A DNA stretch of 64,000 nt from JADJPF01 sp964492845 (GCA_964492845.1 CAZBMZ010000033.1:1-64000), one strand, 5' to 3'; shown: positions 24,949 to 33,499, numbered from the stretch's first letter. The notes: generated by a model not told the origin, from the sequence alone. Made by a program: numbers and translations.

Positions 24949-25546
24949 TAAACTTCCAGAAAGTGAGTTGCTTCCGCCAACAATTAAGCGGAAAATATTT
25001 GAACGTATCGCGCTACAAATACGCGACTTAGCTGCTACTCCGCTAGATCGTGCTTTAGATCCTTGGCAACTGGCTCCAAAAGTAAAATTAAAAGTAGTAG
25101 ACATTAATCATTTATCTAAACTTTCAGAAGAAGCACGAAAAATACTATTAAAGGAAAATTCTAAGGATTGGTCTGGCGCGACAACTATGCCATTGCCAAA
25201 TGGATGGAGGCTAGTTTTTATAAATCCTGTACATAGCCGGGAACGCCAAGTTGCTACTCTAATGGAAGAAGTATCTCATGTTGTTTTAAGACATTCTCCT
25301 AGCCTTATAAAAACTCCTGCTGAAAGTGAGCAGACAGATCAGGCACGTTTTCGGGATTTTAACAAAGCTCAAGAAGAAGCAGCTTATGGTGTCGGTTCTG
25401 CTGCATTAATTCCTTACTATATTTTACGTTTGTCAATAACAAGAGGAATCTCTATTGATAGAATTGCTCAAAAGTTTGGTGTTAGTGAAGATCTAGTGCT
25501 TTTTCGGATTAAAGTTTGTAAATTATGGGATATTTATAAGCAGTAA
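24926..25546 (+). CDS. ImmA/IrrE-like protein with altered HExxH (EExxH)
   Basis: This 206-residue protein is related to the ImmA/IrrE metallopeptidases that cleave XRE repressors. The helix normally carrying HExxH reads TLMEEVSHVVLRH, codons ATG-GAA-GAA-GTA-TCT-CAT at 25261-25278, so the first zinc-ligand His is Glu. The downstream acidic segment that supplies the third ligand (NKAQEEAAYGVGSAALIPY) is present. The C-terminal 40 residues look like a helix-turn-helix (ISIDRIAQKFGVSEDLVLFR). It overlaps the XRE gene by 23 bases, indicating coupled translation. It may be a protease with an unusual site, or a non-catalytic sensor or partner of the repressor. It lacks the GAF-like domain of Deinococcus IrrE. 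Confidence 0.72.
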   Translation: MLKGLENNKLPESELLPPTIKRKIFERIALQIRDLAATPLDRALDPWQLAPKVKLKVVDINHLSKLSEEARKILLKENSKDWSGATTMPLPNGWRLVFINPVHSRERQVATLMEEVSHVVLRHSPSLIKTPAESEQTDQARFRDFNKAQEEAAYGVGSAALIPYYILRLSITRGISIDRIAQKFGVSEDLVLFRIKVCKLWDIYKQ

Positions 25547-25596
25547 AAATACTAAATTAAATAAATAAAAAATTCCTTCTCCCCAAAAAATAATAA

Positions 25597-25743
25597 CCCG
25601 CGTAACACTACCGATTTGTTACGCGGGAAGCCAAAACCGAAGAGGAGGAAAATTACCGAAGAAACTTTTAATAAATCCCAAAAGTGCAATAAATCGATAT
25701 ACTTAATTTTAGAGTTTGTTAAAACTTTCTTCTTGTCGGTTTT
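25597..25743. other. Possible structured RNA region between irrE-like gene and hrcA
   Basis: Within a 552-base intergenic gap, CCCGCGTAAC (25597-25606) pairs with GTTACGCGGG (25618-25627). A long-range pair AAAACCGA (25633-25640) / TCGGTTTT (25736-25743) encloses about 95 bases with smaller hairpins. Read on the minus strand, the first hairpin is followed by TTATTATTTTTTGG and could be an intrinsic terminator. Read on the plus strand it has no T-run. It does not match a riboswitch class I can recall. The rest of the gap to 26098 is AT-rich, with the tandem repeat and IR noted separately. Confidence 0.4.
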
Positions 25744-25757
25744 AACGCACTAAGAAA

Positions 25758-25829
25758 ATGAAAGTTCCTGTTTTTCTAAAATTTTTCCTAAAATTTTTCC
25801 TAAAATTTTGTTTGCAAGAATTTTCCTAA
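25758..25829 (+). CDS. Tiny ORF for a hydrophobic cationic peptide (speculative)
   Basis: An ATG opens 23 codons with repeated FLKF units (MKVPVFLKFFLKFF start), made by a 14-15 bp DNA repeat (CTAAAATTTTTC). The product would be a short amphipathic Phe/Leu/Lys peptide. The ribosome binding site is weak (AAGAAA). It directly follows the structured region. It may be a chance ORF produced by the AT-rich tandem repeat. Confidence 0.2.
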   Translation: MKVPVFLKFFLKFFLKFCLQEFS

Positions 25830-26012
25830 GCTCTACTTTATTAAGATTTTACAAATCACTAGTTATAATACTTAAAAAATAAAAATTTAAGTTAAATATC
25901 TTCTAAAATTCAACAATAAATAATAACAACTTAAGATTATTATATTTACAGTAACAGATAATAGTACTAAGGCTAACATTAGGCATTCAGACGAGTTATT
26001 AGAATTAGTTGC

Positions 26013-26042
26013 TTGACAGTAATTAATTAGGAGTGTTACTGT
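26013..26042 (+). promoter_or_regulatory. Candidate promoter and inverted repeat upstream of hrcA
   Basis: TTGACA (26013-26018) resembles a -35 box. ACAGTAA (26016-26022) and TTACTGT (26036-26042) form a 7-bp inverted repeat with a 13-base spacer, about 57 bases before hrcA. No canonical CIRCE element (TTAGCACTC-N9-GAGTGCTAA) is visible here. The -10 match is weak. Confidence 0.35.
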
Positions 26043-26098
26043 TAGACGCTTTTAGCAGACTATCAAATCTAAACTATCTTTCTTTTAACTATTGAGTT

Positions 26099-27187
26099 AT
26101 GCCAAGTAAGAAAACTCAAGAATTTGTTTTTGATCAGCGTAGTCGGGAGATCTTACTCTCAATTATTAAGATGTATGTTGATACTGGTGAACCTGTTGGA
26201 TCAAGAACTCTTTCCAAATATTCAAAAGAAAAGCTTAGTGCAGCAACAATTCGCAATATTATGGCAGATCTAGAGGATGCAGGTTATTTAACTCATCCTC
26301 ATACTTCGGCTGGCCGTATCCCTACGGATAAAGCCTATAGATTTTATGTTGATAGTATTTTACGACAAGTAAAAATCTCTAAGTCTGATGAGTCAGCCAT
26401 AAAGCACTCTCTTTTAGAGTCAGAAGTTAGTAGCGCGACCCAATTTATGGAACGAACTTCACATTTGTTGTCGCAGATGTCTAATAATGTTGGTATTGTT
26501 GTTTCTCCTGCAATTGTTCAAGATATTTTACAGCATATAGAATTCCTTAAGTTAGCTGATGGTCGAATACTTGTAATTATGGTTTCTCGTAGCGGGTTAG
26601 TTCGTGATAGAGTGATCCGGGTTGAAGGGGATTTTTCACAAGCAGAACTAGATAAAACTGCTCGCTATGTTACAGATAACTTTAAGGGATTAAGTTTATT
26701 TGCTATTCGTGCTGAAATATTAAAACGTATGTCAGAGGAAAAAGTCCTCTATGATAGATTGCTACAAAACGCTATATTGCTTTGTAATCAGGGGTTAGAA
26801 GACGAAGAACAAGGTAAAGTTTATGTAGATGGTACTTCTACAATTTTAACTAAACCCGATTTTACCGATACAGAACGACTACGTGGGCTATTTCGCATGT
26901 ATGAAGAAAAAGGTAAACTTCTAAAAATTCTTAATGAATGTTTAGCAGAATCTACTTCTACAGGAATAGGAATTCGCATAGGTGCAGAAAATAATATTCC
27001 TAGCTTACGTAACTGTACAATCATTACTTCACCTTATACTTATGGTAATAATCCTACTAGTGTAGTTGGAGGAGTTGCTGTTGTTGGGCCTACTCGTATG
27101 GAATATGCTCGAATGATTACGGTAGTCAATTACATTGCGCGTCTATTTGAGAAAGTTTTTAGCGAAGATAGACAAATTAATCGTTAG
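26099..27187 (+). CDS. hrcA: Heat-inducible transcription repressor HrcA
   Basis: This 362-residue repressor of class I heat-shock genes has the family N-terminal winged helix. Motifs are RSREILLSIIKMYVDTGEPV, GSRTLSKYS, LSAATIRNIMADLEDAGYL and HPHTSAGRIPTDKAYRFYVD. The GAF-like domain and C-terminal segments (GIVVSPAIVQDILQHIEFL, then GVAVVGPTRMEYARMITVV) complete the standard order. It heads the hrcA-grpE-dnaK-dnaJ cluster. HrcA normally binds CIRCE, which I do not find in this window, so its operator here may be divergent. Confidence 0.96.
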   Translation: MPSKKTQEFVFDQRSREILLSIIKMYVDTGEPVGSRTLSKYSKEKLSAATIRNIMADLEDAGYLTHPHTSAGRIPTDKAYRFYVDSILRQVKISKSDESAIKHSLLESEVSSATQFMERTSHLLSQMSNNVGIVVSPAIVQDILQHIEFLKLADGRILVIMVSRSGLVRDRVIRVEGDFSQAELDKTARYVTDNFKGLSLFAIRAEILKRMSEEKVLYDRLLQNAILLCNQGLEDEEQGKVYVDGTSTILTKPDFTDTERLRGLFRMYEEKGKLLKILNECLAESTSTGIGIRIGAENNIPSLRNCTIITSPYTYGNNPTSVVGGVAVVGPTRMEYARMITVVNYIARLFEKVFSEDRQINR

Positions 27188-27235
27188 TTTTTAGAAAGCT
27201 AAGGTAAAAAATTTTAAGCAATTTTCTTTATTATA

Positions 27236-27286
27236 TTACTACATAATGTAGTAAGTAATTAGGCTTTATAGGAAATTCCTATAAAG
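27236..27286. promoter_or_regulatory. Two perfect palindromes in the grpE leader
   Basis: TTACTACAT-A-ATGTAGTAA (27236-27254, 9-bp arms) and a second perfect palindrome at 27264-27286 with 11-bp arms CTTTATAGGAA / TTCCTATAAAG around a single A. They lie 34-84 bases before the grpE start in the hrcA-grpE gap. They may be operators or mRNA hairpins controlling grpE-dnaK expression. Neither ends in a T-run, so they are not typical terminators. Confidence 0.6.
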
Positions 27287-27319
27287 TATATTCGTAAAGT
27301 TATAGGACTTTAACGCAAA

Positions 27320-28000
27320 ATGACAATAGAAAACAAAGAACAATCATCAAATATTACAAACCCCGAACTAGATACAACTACTAAGGATGAAACCTCTGAA
27401 GCTAAGAGTGAAGCAAAAGAGGCTACAACAGAAGAAGCTGTAACAGAACAAAAAGAGGATGATTCTAAAAGTGCGGCACCATCTATAAGCGAAGAAGAGA
27501 TCGCCCAACTTCTAATAGATCTTTCTGAAGCACAAGAGCGATTAGCAAAGCTTTCTGAAGAAAAAAAGCTTATTTATGAACAATTAATGAGACGACAAGC
27601 AGAGTTTGAGAATTTTCGTAAACGAGTAGATCGTGAGCGAAGCGATGTACATCTGCAAGCGCGTTCTAATGTTGTAGTAGAAATGTTACCTGTTTTAGAC
27701 AACTTAGAAAGAGCTTTGGAGTCTGCTCCAAAAGGTGAAGCAGGCGAAGCACTATGTGAAAATATTTTAACTGGTGTAAAACTCATACATCGCCAATTCC
27801 TGGATGTATTGATTGGTTTAGGGCTTTCACCTGTCAAGGCTTTAGGAGAGCCTTTTGACCCTCATATGCATGAAGCTGTTACTACAGAAGCTAACAACGA
27901 CTTACCAGAAAATACTATTGTTGCTGAACTACAAAAAGGCTATAAACTTGGTGAAAAGTTGCTTAGACCAGCAATGGTAAAAGTTGCAGTTCGTGGGTAA
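27320..28000 (+). CDS. grpE: Nucleotide exchange factor GrpE
   Basis: This 226-residue cytoplasmic DnaK cochaperone speeds ADP release. The N-terminal 60 residues are acidic and disordered. A long coiled coil follows (LLIDLSEAQERLAKLSEEKK, then RRQAEFENFRKRVDRERSDV). The beta-domain signature is at the C-terminus: GEPFDPHMHEAVTTEANNDLP and LQKGYKLGEKLLRPAMVKVA. It lies directly before dnaK. Confidence 0.95.
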   Translation: MTIENKEQSSNITNPELDTTTKDETSEAKSEAKEATTEEAVTEQKEDDSKSAAPSISEEEIAQLLIDLSEAQERLAKLSEEKKLIYEQLMRRQAEFENFRKRVDRERSDVHLQARSNVVVEMLPVLDNLERALESAPKGEAGEALCENILTGVKLIHRQFLDVLIGLGLSPVKALGEPFDPHMHEAVTTEANNDLPENTIVAELQKGYKLGEKLLRPAMVKVAVRG

Positions 28001-28076
28001 TATAAGTTTCTAACAAGATTACGAAATATTATTTAAGTTGTTAAATCCTACAAATATTTATTAGAGAGATAATTTT

Positions 28077-29897
28077 ATGGGTAGAGTTATTGGTATAGAC
28101 TTAGGTACAACAAATTGTTGTGTAGCAGTAATGGAGGGCGGGGTAACTCAAATTATTCCTAACAAAGAAGGTGGTCGTACAACACCATCTGTAGTAGGGT
28201 TTACAGATAAAGGAGAACGCCTAGTAGGGCAAATTGCTAAACGTCAAGCTATTACTAATGCTGCTAACACAGTTTTTGCTGTAAAACGCCTAATAGGACG
28301 TAAATATAACTCTCCAGAAGTTTTAAGAGCAAAAGAATCCTGTCCTTATGAAATAACAGAATCCAACAATGGGGATGCTCGCGTAAGAGTACAAAACCGA
28401 GATTATTCACCTCCAGAAATATCAGCCATCATTTTACAACGCTTAAAATCTGCCGCAGAAGATTTTCTTGGCGATGAAGTAGACGAAGCAATTATCACAG
28501 TACCAGCTTATTTTGATGATTTTCAACGCCAAGCAACAAAAGATGCTGGTAAAATTGCCGGGCTTAATGTACAACGTATTATTAATGAGCCTACGGCGGC
28601 AGCTTTAGCTTATGGACTAGGAAAAAGATCTGCTGAAAAGGTTGCTGTTTATGATTTGGGTGGAGGAACATTTGATATTTCTATCCTAGAAATGAATGAT
28701 GGAGTATTTGAGGTTTTATCTACTTGTGGTGATTCATTTTTAGGTGGAGAAGACTTTGATCAACGCATAATTGATTGGCTAATTGATGAATTTAGGGGCG
28801 AAACAAATATTGATTTAAGAATGGATAGGCTGGCTCTACAACGACTAAAAGAAGCTGCCGAACGTGCTAAATGTGAGCTTTCTAATACATCAGAATCAAA
28901 TGTTAATTTACCTTTTATTTCTGCTGATGCTTCTGGCCCAAAACACTTAAATAGAGTTTTAACAAGAGATAAATTTGAAGAATTAGTAGGAGATTTGGTA
29001 GAAAGAACTGTAGAACCTTGCCAAAAAGCTCTTTGGGATGCACAACTTAAACCAGGCAATATTGATAAAGTTTTACTTGTGGGCGGACAGACTCGTTCTC
29101 CTATTGTACAAAGAAGAGTTCAAGAAATTTTTGCTAAACCTGCTTCTGCTGAAATTAACCCTGATGAAGTTGTAGCAATGGGCGCATCAATTCAAGGGGG
29201 CGTTTTACTTGGAGAAGTTAAAGATCTAGTTCTTTTAGATGTTATTCCTCTTTCTTTAGGAATTGAAACTAGAGGCGGGGTATTTACCAAAATTGTAGAT
29301 CGTAATGCAACTATACCACTAAAGAAAAGCTTAATATTTACTACTGTAGCTGATAATCAATCAACAGTAGAAGTTCACGTTTTACAAGGTGAACGGGAAA
29401 TAGCTGCCCATAATCGTTCTTTAGCAAAGTTTGAGTTAGTTGGTATTCCTCCTGCTCCTCGTGGTGTACCACAAGTAGAAGTATCTTTTGAGTTAAATGC
29501 AGATGGAATTGTAGAAGTTTCTGCTCGTGACAAAATGACGGGTTTAGAACAAGCAATGAAAATTTCACCTTCATCAGGACTTTCGCCAGATGAAATTTTT
29601 AACCTTATTGAAGAAGCAAAAGCAAATGCTGATACTGATCGTCAACAAAAAGAAATATTATTGCTAAAGAATCGCTTAGAAGGACTCTTGCAAAATACGC
29701 AACGTTCATTTAGTGAATTTGGTTGGATGTTGTCTGAGAAAGATCAAGAATCTGTACGTAATTCTTTATTAGTAGCTAAAGATTCACTAGCTAGTGAAGA
29801 GTTAGGAATAATAAAACAAAATTTAGAAGAATTAGAAAGAACGGGAAGGCTAATTACAGAAGCAATGTTTTCTGGAGGTACTACAGAAGGGGCTTAA
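28077..29897 (+). CDS. dnaK: Molecular chaperone DnaK (Hsp70)
   Basis: This 606-residue Hsp70 starts with GIDLGTTNCCVAVMEGG. It shows VPAYFDDFQRQATKDAGKIA, the phosphate-2 loop VAVYDLGGGTFDISILEM, and the substrate-binding domain beginning after DLVLLDVIPLSLGIETRGGV. The C-terminal lid is shorter than in E. coli and ends GGTTEGA. It works with GrpE and DnaJ encoded on either side. GAGAGA lies before the ATG. Some substitutions relative to classical DnaK (for example NEPTAAALAYGLGKRSAEK, shorter lid) suggest an HscA-like or divergent paralogue is possible, but the operon context favours DnaK. Confidence 0.92.
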   Translation: MGRVIGIDLGTTNCCVAVMEGGVTQIIPNKEGGRTTPSVVGFTDKGERLVGQIAKRQAITNAANTVFAVKRLIGRKYNSPEVLRAKESCPYEITESNNGDARVRVQNRDYSPPEISAIILQRLKSAAEDFLGDEVDEAIITVPAYFDDFQRQATKDAGKIAGLNVQRIINEPTAAALAYGLGKRSAEKVAVYDLGGGTFDISILEMNDGVFEVLSTCGDSFLGGEDFDQRIIDWLIDEFRGETNIDLRMDRLALQRLKEAAERAKCELSNTSESNVNLPFISADASGPKHLNRVLTRDKFEELVGDLVERTVEPCQKALWDAQLKPGNIDKVLLVGGQTRSPIVQRRVQEIFAKPASAEINPDEVVAMGASIQGGVLLGEVKDLVLLDVIPLSLGIETRGGVFTKIVDRNATIPLKKSLIFTTVADNQSTVEVHVLQGEREIAAHNRSLAKFELVGIPPAPRGVPQVEVSFELNADGIVEVSARDKMTGLEQAMKISPSSGLSPDEIFNLIEEAKANADTDRQQKEILLLKNRLEGLLQNTQRSFSEFGWMLSEKDQESVRNSLLVAKDSLASEELGIIKQNLEELERTGRLITEAMFSGGTTEGA

Positions 29898-29961
29898 CTC
29901 TATTAGAGCAAGCAGAAAGTACCTCTATCTATCCTAATTAGTTGTAATTAAGATTTTATAT

Positions 29962-31095
29962 ATGAGTAGTAATAATAAAAGAGACTATTATGAAGTGCTA
30001 GGTGTTGCTAAAGATGCTGGAGAAAGCGAAATTAAAAGTGCTTATCGAAAGTTAGCAATAAAATATCATCCAGATAAAAACCCTGGGGATACAGAAGCAG
30101 AAGATAAATTTAAGGAAGCCGCAGAAGCTTATAGTGTGCTAAGTGATAAAAACCAACGCGCTCGCTATGACCGTTTTGGGCATTCTGGCGTAGGTACTTC
30201 AGCCGCTTCTAGTGCAGGTGGTGCAGGTTTTGGAGGAGCAGGTTTCCCAGGTTTTGAAGATATTTTAGGAGATCTTTTTGGATTTAATGATATTTTTGGC
30301 AGAAGTGGACGTTCTCGCCAAGTTCAACGTGGGGCAGATATTCGTTATGATCTGGAGATAACACTAGAGGATGCTGCTCAGGGAATTAAAACAAAAATTA
30401 ATGTACCCCGCTTAGAAAATTGTAATTCCTGCCAAGGTAATGGAGCAGCACCAGGCACTTCTCCAATTAACTGCCCTACTTGTAATGGTGTTGGACAGGT
30501 ACGCTATCAACAAGGATTTTTTAGTGTTAGTCGTACTTGCTCTTATTGTCGTGGTACTGGAAAAACTATTAAAGATCCTTGCCAAGAATGTCGTGGTGAA
30601 GGTCGTATCTCAAAGGAAAAAACTTTAGAAATTAAAATCCCACCTGGTGTTGATACTGGCGCAAGACTACGTGTTCAAGGTGAAGGTGAAGCTGGTTTTG
30701 GAGGTGGGCCAGCAGGAGATCTTTATGTAGTAATTATCCTAAAAGAACATCCTATTTTTGAACGCCAAGAAAATGATCTACATTGCACTGTGCCAATAAC
30801 TTTTGCTCAAGCTGCATTAGGAGCAGAAATTACAGTTCCTACTTTAGAAGGTGATGAAACTATCAAAGTAGGAGAAGGAACGCAAGCAGGTAAAATTTTC
30901 CGCTTAAAAGCTAAAGGAATGCCCGTTTTAGGTGGACGGGGACGAGGAGATTTATTTGCGGCTGTAAATGTTATAACCCCAACTAACTTGACTCGTGAGC
31001 AACGAAAACTATTTGAAGAGCTAGCTAAATTTGATGATAAAGCCCCAGTTCATGAAAAAGGCTTATTTGATAAGGTAAAAGATATTTTTAGTTAA
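29962..31095 (+). CDS. dnaJ: Molecular chaperone DnaJ (Hsp40)
   Basis: This 377-residue class A J-protein has a J-domain (residues about 5-70, HPD in KYHPDKNPGD), a Gly/Phe-rich linker with IFGRSGRS, and four CxxCxGxG-type zinc repeats (CNSCQGNG, CPTCNGVG, CSYCRGTG, CQECRGEG). The C-terminal substrate-binding domains end with LFEELAKFDDK. It delivers substrates to DnaK and stimulates its ATPase. It ends the heat-shock cluster and is followed by a strong terminator. Confidence 0.96.
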   Translation: MSSNNKRDYYEVLGVAKDAGESEIKSAYRKLAIKYHPDKNPGDTEAEDKFKEAAEAYSVLSDKNQRARYDRFGHSGVGTSAASSAGGAGFGGAGFPGFEDILGDLFGFNDIFGRSGRSRQVQRGADIRYDLEITLEDAAQGIKTKINVPRLENCNSCQGNGAAPGTSPINCPTCNGVGQVRYQQGFFSVSRTCSYCRGTGKTIKDPCQECRGEGRISKEKTLEIKIPPGVDTGARLRVQGEGEAGFGGGPAGDLYVVIILKEHPIFERQENDLHCTVPITFAQAALGAEITVPTLEGDETIKVGEGTQAGKIFRLKAKGMPVLGGRGRGDLFAAVNVITPTNLTREQRKLFEELAKFDDKAPVHEKGLFDKVKDIFS

Positions 31096-31120
31096 AAGCT
31101 TAAAACAATTATTTTGATAT

Positions 31121-31165
31121 AAATAATGCCAAGCAAACTTGTTGATTTGCTTGGCATTATTTATA
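31121..31165 (+). terminator. Terminator after dnaJ
   Basis: A perfect 17-bp stem (31121-31137 with 31146-31162) has an 8-base loop and is followed by ATATTTAT. It closes the hrcA-grpE-dnaK-dnaJ cluster. Confidence 0.8.
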
Positions 31166-31225
31166 TTTATCGTTAGAGTACCTTAAATAAATTAATTGTT
31201 TTGGCTATTTTGAAAGGATTAAAAA

Positions 31226-32125
31226 TTGTCTACTACCGATAATATTTTAGTGCGAGCAATGGCTGCAAATGCAACTATTCGTTGTATGGCTACAGTAACT
31301 ACCAATTTAGTTAATCAAGCTTGTCAACGACACTCTACTTTACCAACTGCCTCGGCTGCTTTAGGTAGAGTTTTAACAGGCACTTTAATGATGGGTAGTT
31401 TGTTAAAAGATCTTGAAAAAATTACAGTACAATTTCATTGCCAAGGGCCTATTGGCAATATTACTGCTGAGGCAGATGCTTATGGTAATGTTAGAGGGTA
31501 TGTTAGAAATCCCAGTGTTGATCTACCAGTAAATGAAAAAGGAAAATTAGATGTTGGTAAAGCTGTTGGTGAAGGCATGCTTTATGTAATTCGAGATGCT
31601 GGTTTTGAAATTGGGCTGGGGCGAGATCCTTATTGTGGCTCTGTGCCAATTGTTTCAGGCGAAATTGCAATGGATTTAGCTTATTATTTTACTAAATCCG
31701 AACAAATTCCTTCAGATGTTAGCTTAGGTGTTTTTGTTGAACAGGATGGAACAGTAACGGCTGCTGGAGGCTTTATTATTCAAGTTATGCCTGGTGCAGA
31801 TGAAAAATTAGTCTCAGAAATTTCTAATGCTGTAGCTCAAACACCTCCTAGCACAACTATGATTCGATCTGGTTATAGTGCTGTAGATATATTACGTCAA
31901 GTATTAGGCAGGGTAGATTTTGAAATTTTATCTACAAATACAGTTAGTTTTACCTGTCAATGTTCTTACGAAAGAGCTATTAGCTTAATTTCCGCTTTAG
32001 GTAAAGAAGAAGTTAGTGATATGTTGGAAAAAGATAAAGGTGCAAAACTAACGTGTCACTTTTGTAGTGAGACTTACTCTATTACAATAAAAGATTTAGA
32101 AACAATACTTAATAGTTTAAATTAG
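31226..32125 (+). CDS. hslO: Redox-regulated chaperone Hsp33
   Basis: This 299-residue holdase is activated by oxidation. The N-terminal domain begins DNILVRAMAANATIRCMA and carries FHCQGPIGNITAEADAYGNV and RGYVRNP. The zinc switch at the C-terminus has CQC (FTCQCSYERA) and CHFC (LTCHFCSETY), the four conserved cysteines. The TTG start at 31226 is supported by AAAGGA 8 bases upstream, and there is no in-frame ATG that would keep the conserved N-terminus. It follows the dnaJ terminator and is transcribed separately. Confidence 0.95.
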   Translation: MSTTDNILVRAMAANATIRCMATVTTNLVNQACQRHSTLPTASAALGRVLTGTLMMGSLLKDLEKITVQFHCQGPIGNITAEADAYGNVRGYVRNPSVDLPVNEKGKLDVGKAVGEGMLYVIRDAGFEIGLGRDPYCGSVPIVSGEIAMDLAYYFTKSEQIPSDVSLGVFVEQDGTVTAAGGFIIQVMPGADEKLVSEISNAVAQTPPSTTMIRSGYSAVDILRQVLGRVDFEILSTNTVSFTCQCSYERAISLISALGKEEVSDMLEKDKGAKLTCHFCSETYSITIKDLETILNSLN

Positions 32126-32251
32126 CAACGTTTTTGTTATACTATAAAAGCTTAGATTATTTGACTTAGTTGTATTAATTATTATTAAGGGCAACCATAG
32201 CAAAGAAAATTTGCTAGATAAAAGTAAGATAACTTAAATAGGTTTAGAAGT

Positions 32252-33436
32252 ATGCCAACTCCAAAAAATCGACGAAGTTTTACTGAAGATTGGTTTGTTA
32301 TTCAAAAGAAAACCATCAATAAAGCTATTCTTACTGTAATAGCTGTTCTGGTCTTAGCTGTTGCTGGTTATGGAGTAAAAGTTTGGTTTGAAACCTATGA
32401 TCCATCAAAGCCAGATCCAAATAGAGTAGCAAAATTTATTCGTTTTGATGGAAATGTAACCGTTATTAAAAAAGGTTCAAACGAAGCATTGCCAGCAACA
32501 AAGGACATGGCATTAAAAGAAGGGGATACTATCCAAACAAGCTCAGGATCTTCTGCTTCAGTAGAATATTTAGATGGAACTAAATATATTATAAAAGCTG
32601 GTTCAACTTTGATTATTACTGAAAGTTCACGTAAGGATAAACTTATAACTAACAAATTACGAGAGGGAGGAGTAAAAGTTAATACTTCAGAGGAAAGTGA
32701 TAAACATATTATTGATTCTGAAGGGACTAAGGTTAGAGTAGAAAAAAATTCTGATATTGATTTAGACAACAAAGATGGGCAAACTACAGTTTTGGTAACT
32801 AGTGGATTAGCTAGTTTATTAGGAGAAACAGAACAAACAATCTCAGCAGATCAAATAGCTAAAATTGACAAAACTGGAGTTGATATTAAAAATCTACCAC
32901 CACCCCCAAAATTAGGCAGTCCAACTAATGCAAAAGAAATGTTAGTTAGCCCTGGTGAACCAATAGAATTTAAGTGGAATCCAATACCAAATGCCCAAAA
33001 ATATAACTTAACACTTGCTTCTAATATTTCTTTTTCTGAACAATCCATCAAGCTTCAAGCTTTAGATATAAAAGAAACTAAATATAAATGGATAAAACCA
33101 TTAAATGGGCCTATTTTCTGGAAAGTTCAAGCTATTACTACAGATGGTCTTCAAGGTAAATGGAGTGAACCTTTTGAAATTAAAGTACAAAAAAGAGGCG
33201 GTGATGGTATACGTATTGAACTGACTAAAAAGAATAAAATTACAGATCTACTTTGGGAAATAGAAGGAAATACTATTCCAGGTGTTGTACTAAGAATTAA
33301 TGATCAAATTACAGAAGTAGATACTAAGGGACATTTTAAGAAAGATGTTACTTTATCTCCTAATGCGCAGCGACGAATTATTTTTGATGCTCGTGACCCT
33401 AGTGGTAATACAGGTAAATTAATTGAAAAACTTTGA
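32252..33436 (+). CDS. FecR-domain membrane-anchored protein
   Basis: This 394-residue protein has a cytoplasmic N-terminus, a membrane helix (AILTVIAVLVLAVAGYGVKVW) and an extracytoplasmic part. Residues about 50-215 match a FecR-type beta domain (FDGNVTVIKKGSNEALPATK, then LKEGDTIQTSSGSSASVEYL). A fibronectin-III-like segment follows (FKWNPIPNAQKYNLTLAS, WKVQAITTDGLQGKWSEPF). Another beta domain ends the protein. FecR domains in such stand-alone proteins act as envelope or scaffold modules rather than sigma-factor regulators. No ECF sigma factor lies nearby. Confidence 0.78.
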   Translation: MPTPKNRRSFTEDWFVIQKKTINKAILTVIAVLVLAVAGYGVKVWFETYDPSKPDPNRVAKFIRFDGNVTVIKKGSNEALPATKDMALKEGDTIQTSSGSSASVEYLDGTKYIIKAGSTLIITESSRKDKLITNKLREGGVKVNTSEESDKHIIDSEGTKVRVEKNSDIDLDNKDGQTTVLVTSGLASLLGETEQTISADQIAKIDKTGVDIKNLPPPPKLGSPTNAKEMLVSPGEPIEFKWNPIPNAQKYNLTLASNISFSEQSIKLQALDIKETKYKWIKPLNGPIFWKVQAITTDGLQGKWSEPFEIKVQKRGGDGIRIELTKKNKITDLLWEIEGNTIPGVVLRINDQITEVDTKGHFKKDVTLSPNAQRRIIFDARDPSGNTGKLIEKL

Positions 33437-33465
33437 GTGTTAGATAAATTTGGACTTCTAAAACA

Positions 33466-33499
33466 AAAATAGGAAGCTTTATCGGCTTCCTATTTTTTT
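33466..33499 (+). terminator. Intrinsic terminator after the FecR-domain gene
   Basis: AAAATAGGAAGC (33466-33477) pairs with GCTTCCTATTTT (33485-33496), followed by TTTG. The 7-base loop and T-run are typical. Confidence 0.85.

Noticed and set aside
25590..25760. Known riboswitch (c-di-AMP, c-di-GMP, SAM, TPP, glycine)
   Set aside because: The conserved core words of these classes are absent.
26000..26098. CIRCE element for HrcA
   Set aside because: GAGTGTTA resembles one half-site, but no TTAGCACTC half lies 9 bases away; the nearby inverted repeat has different arms.
30440..30628. Extra plus-strand reading frame inside dnaJ
   Set aside because: It is an out-of-frame reading of the zinc-repeat region with no start signal.
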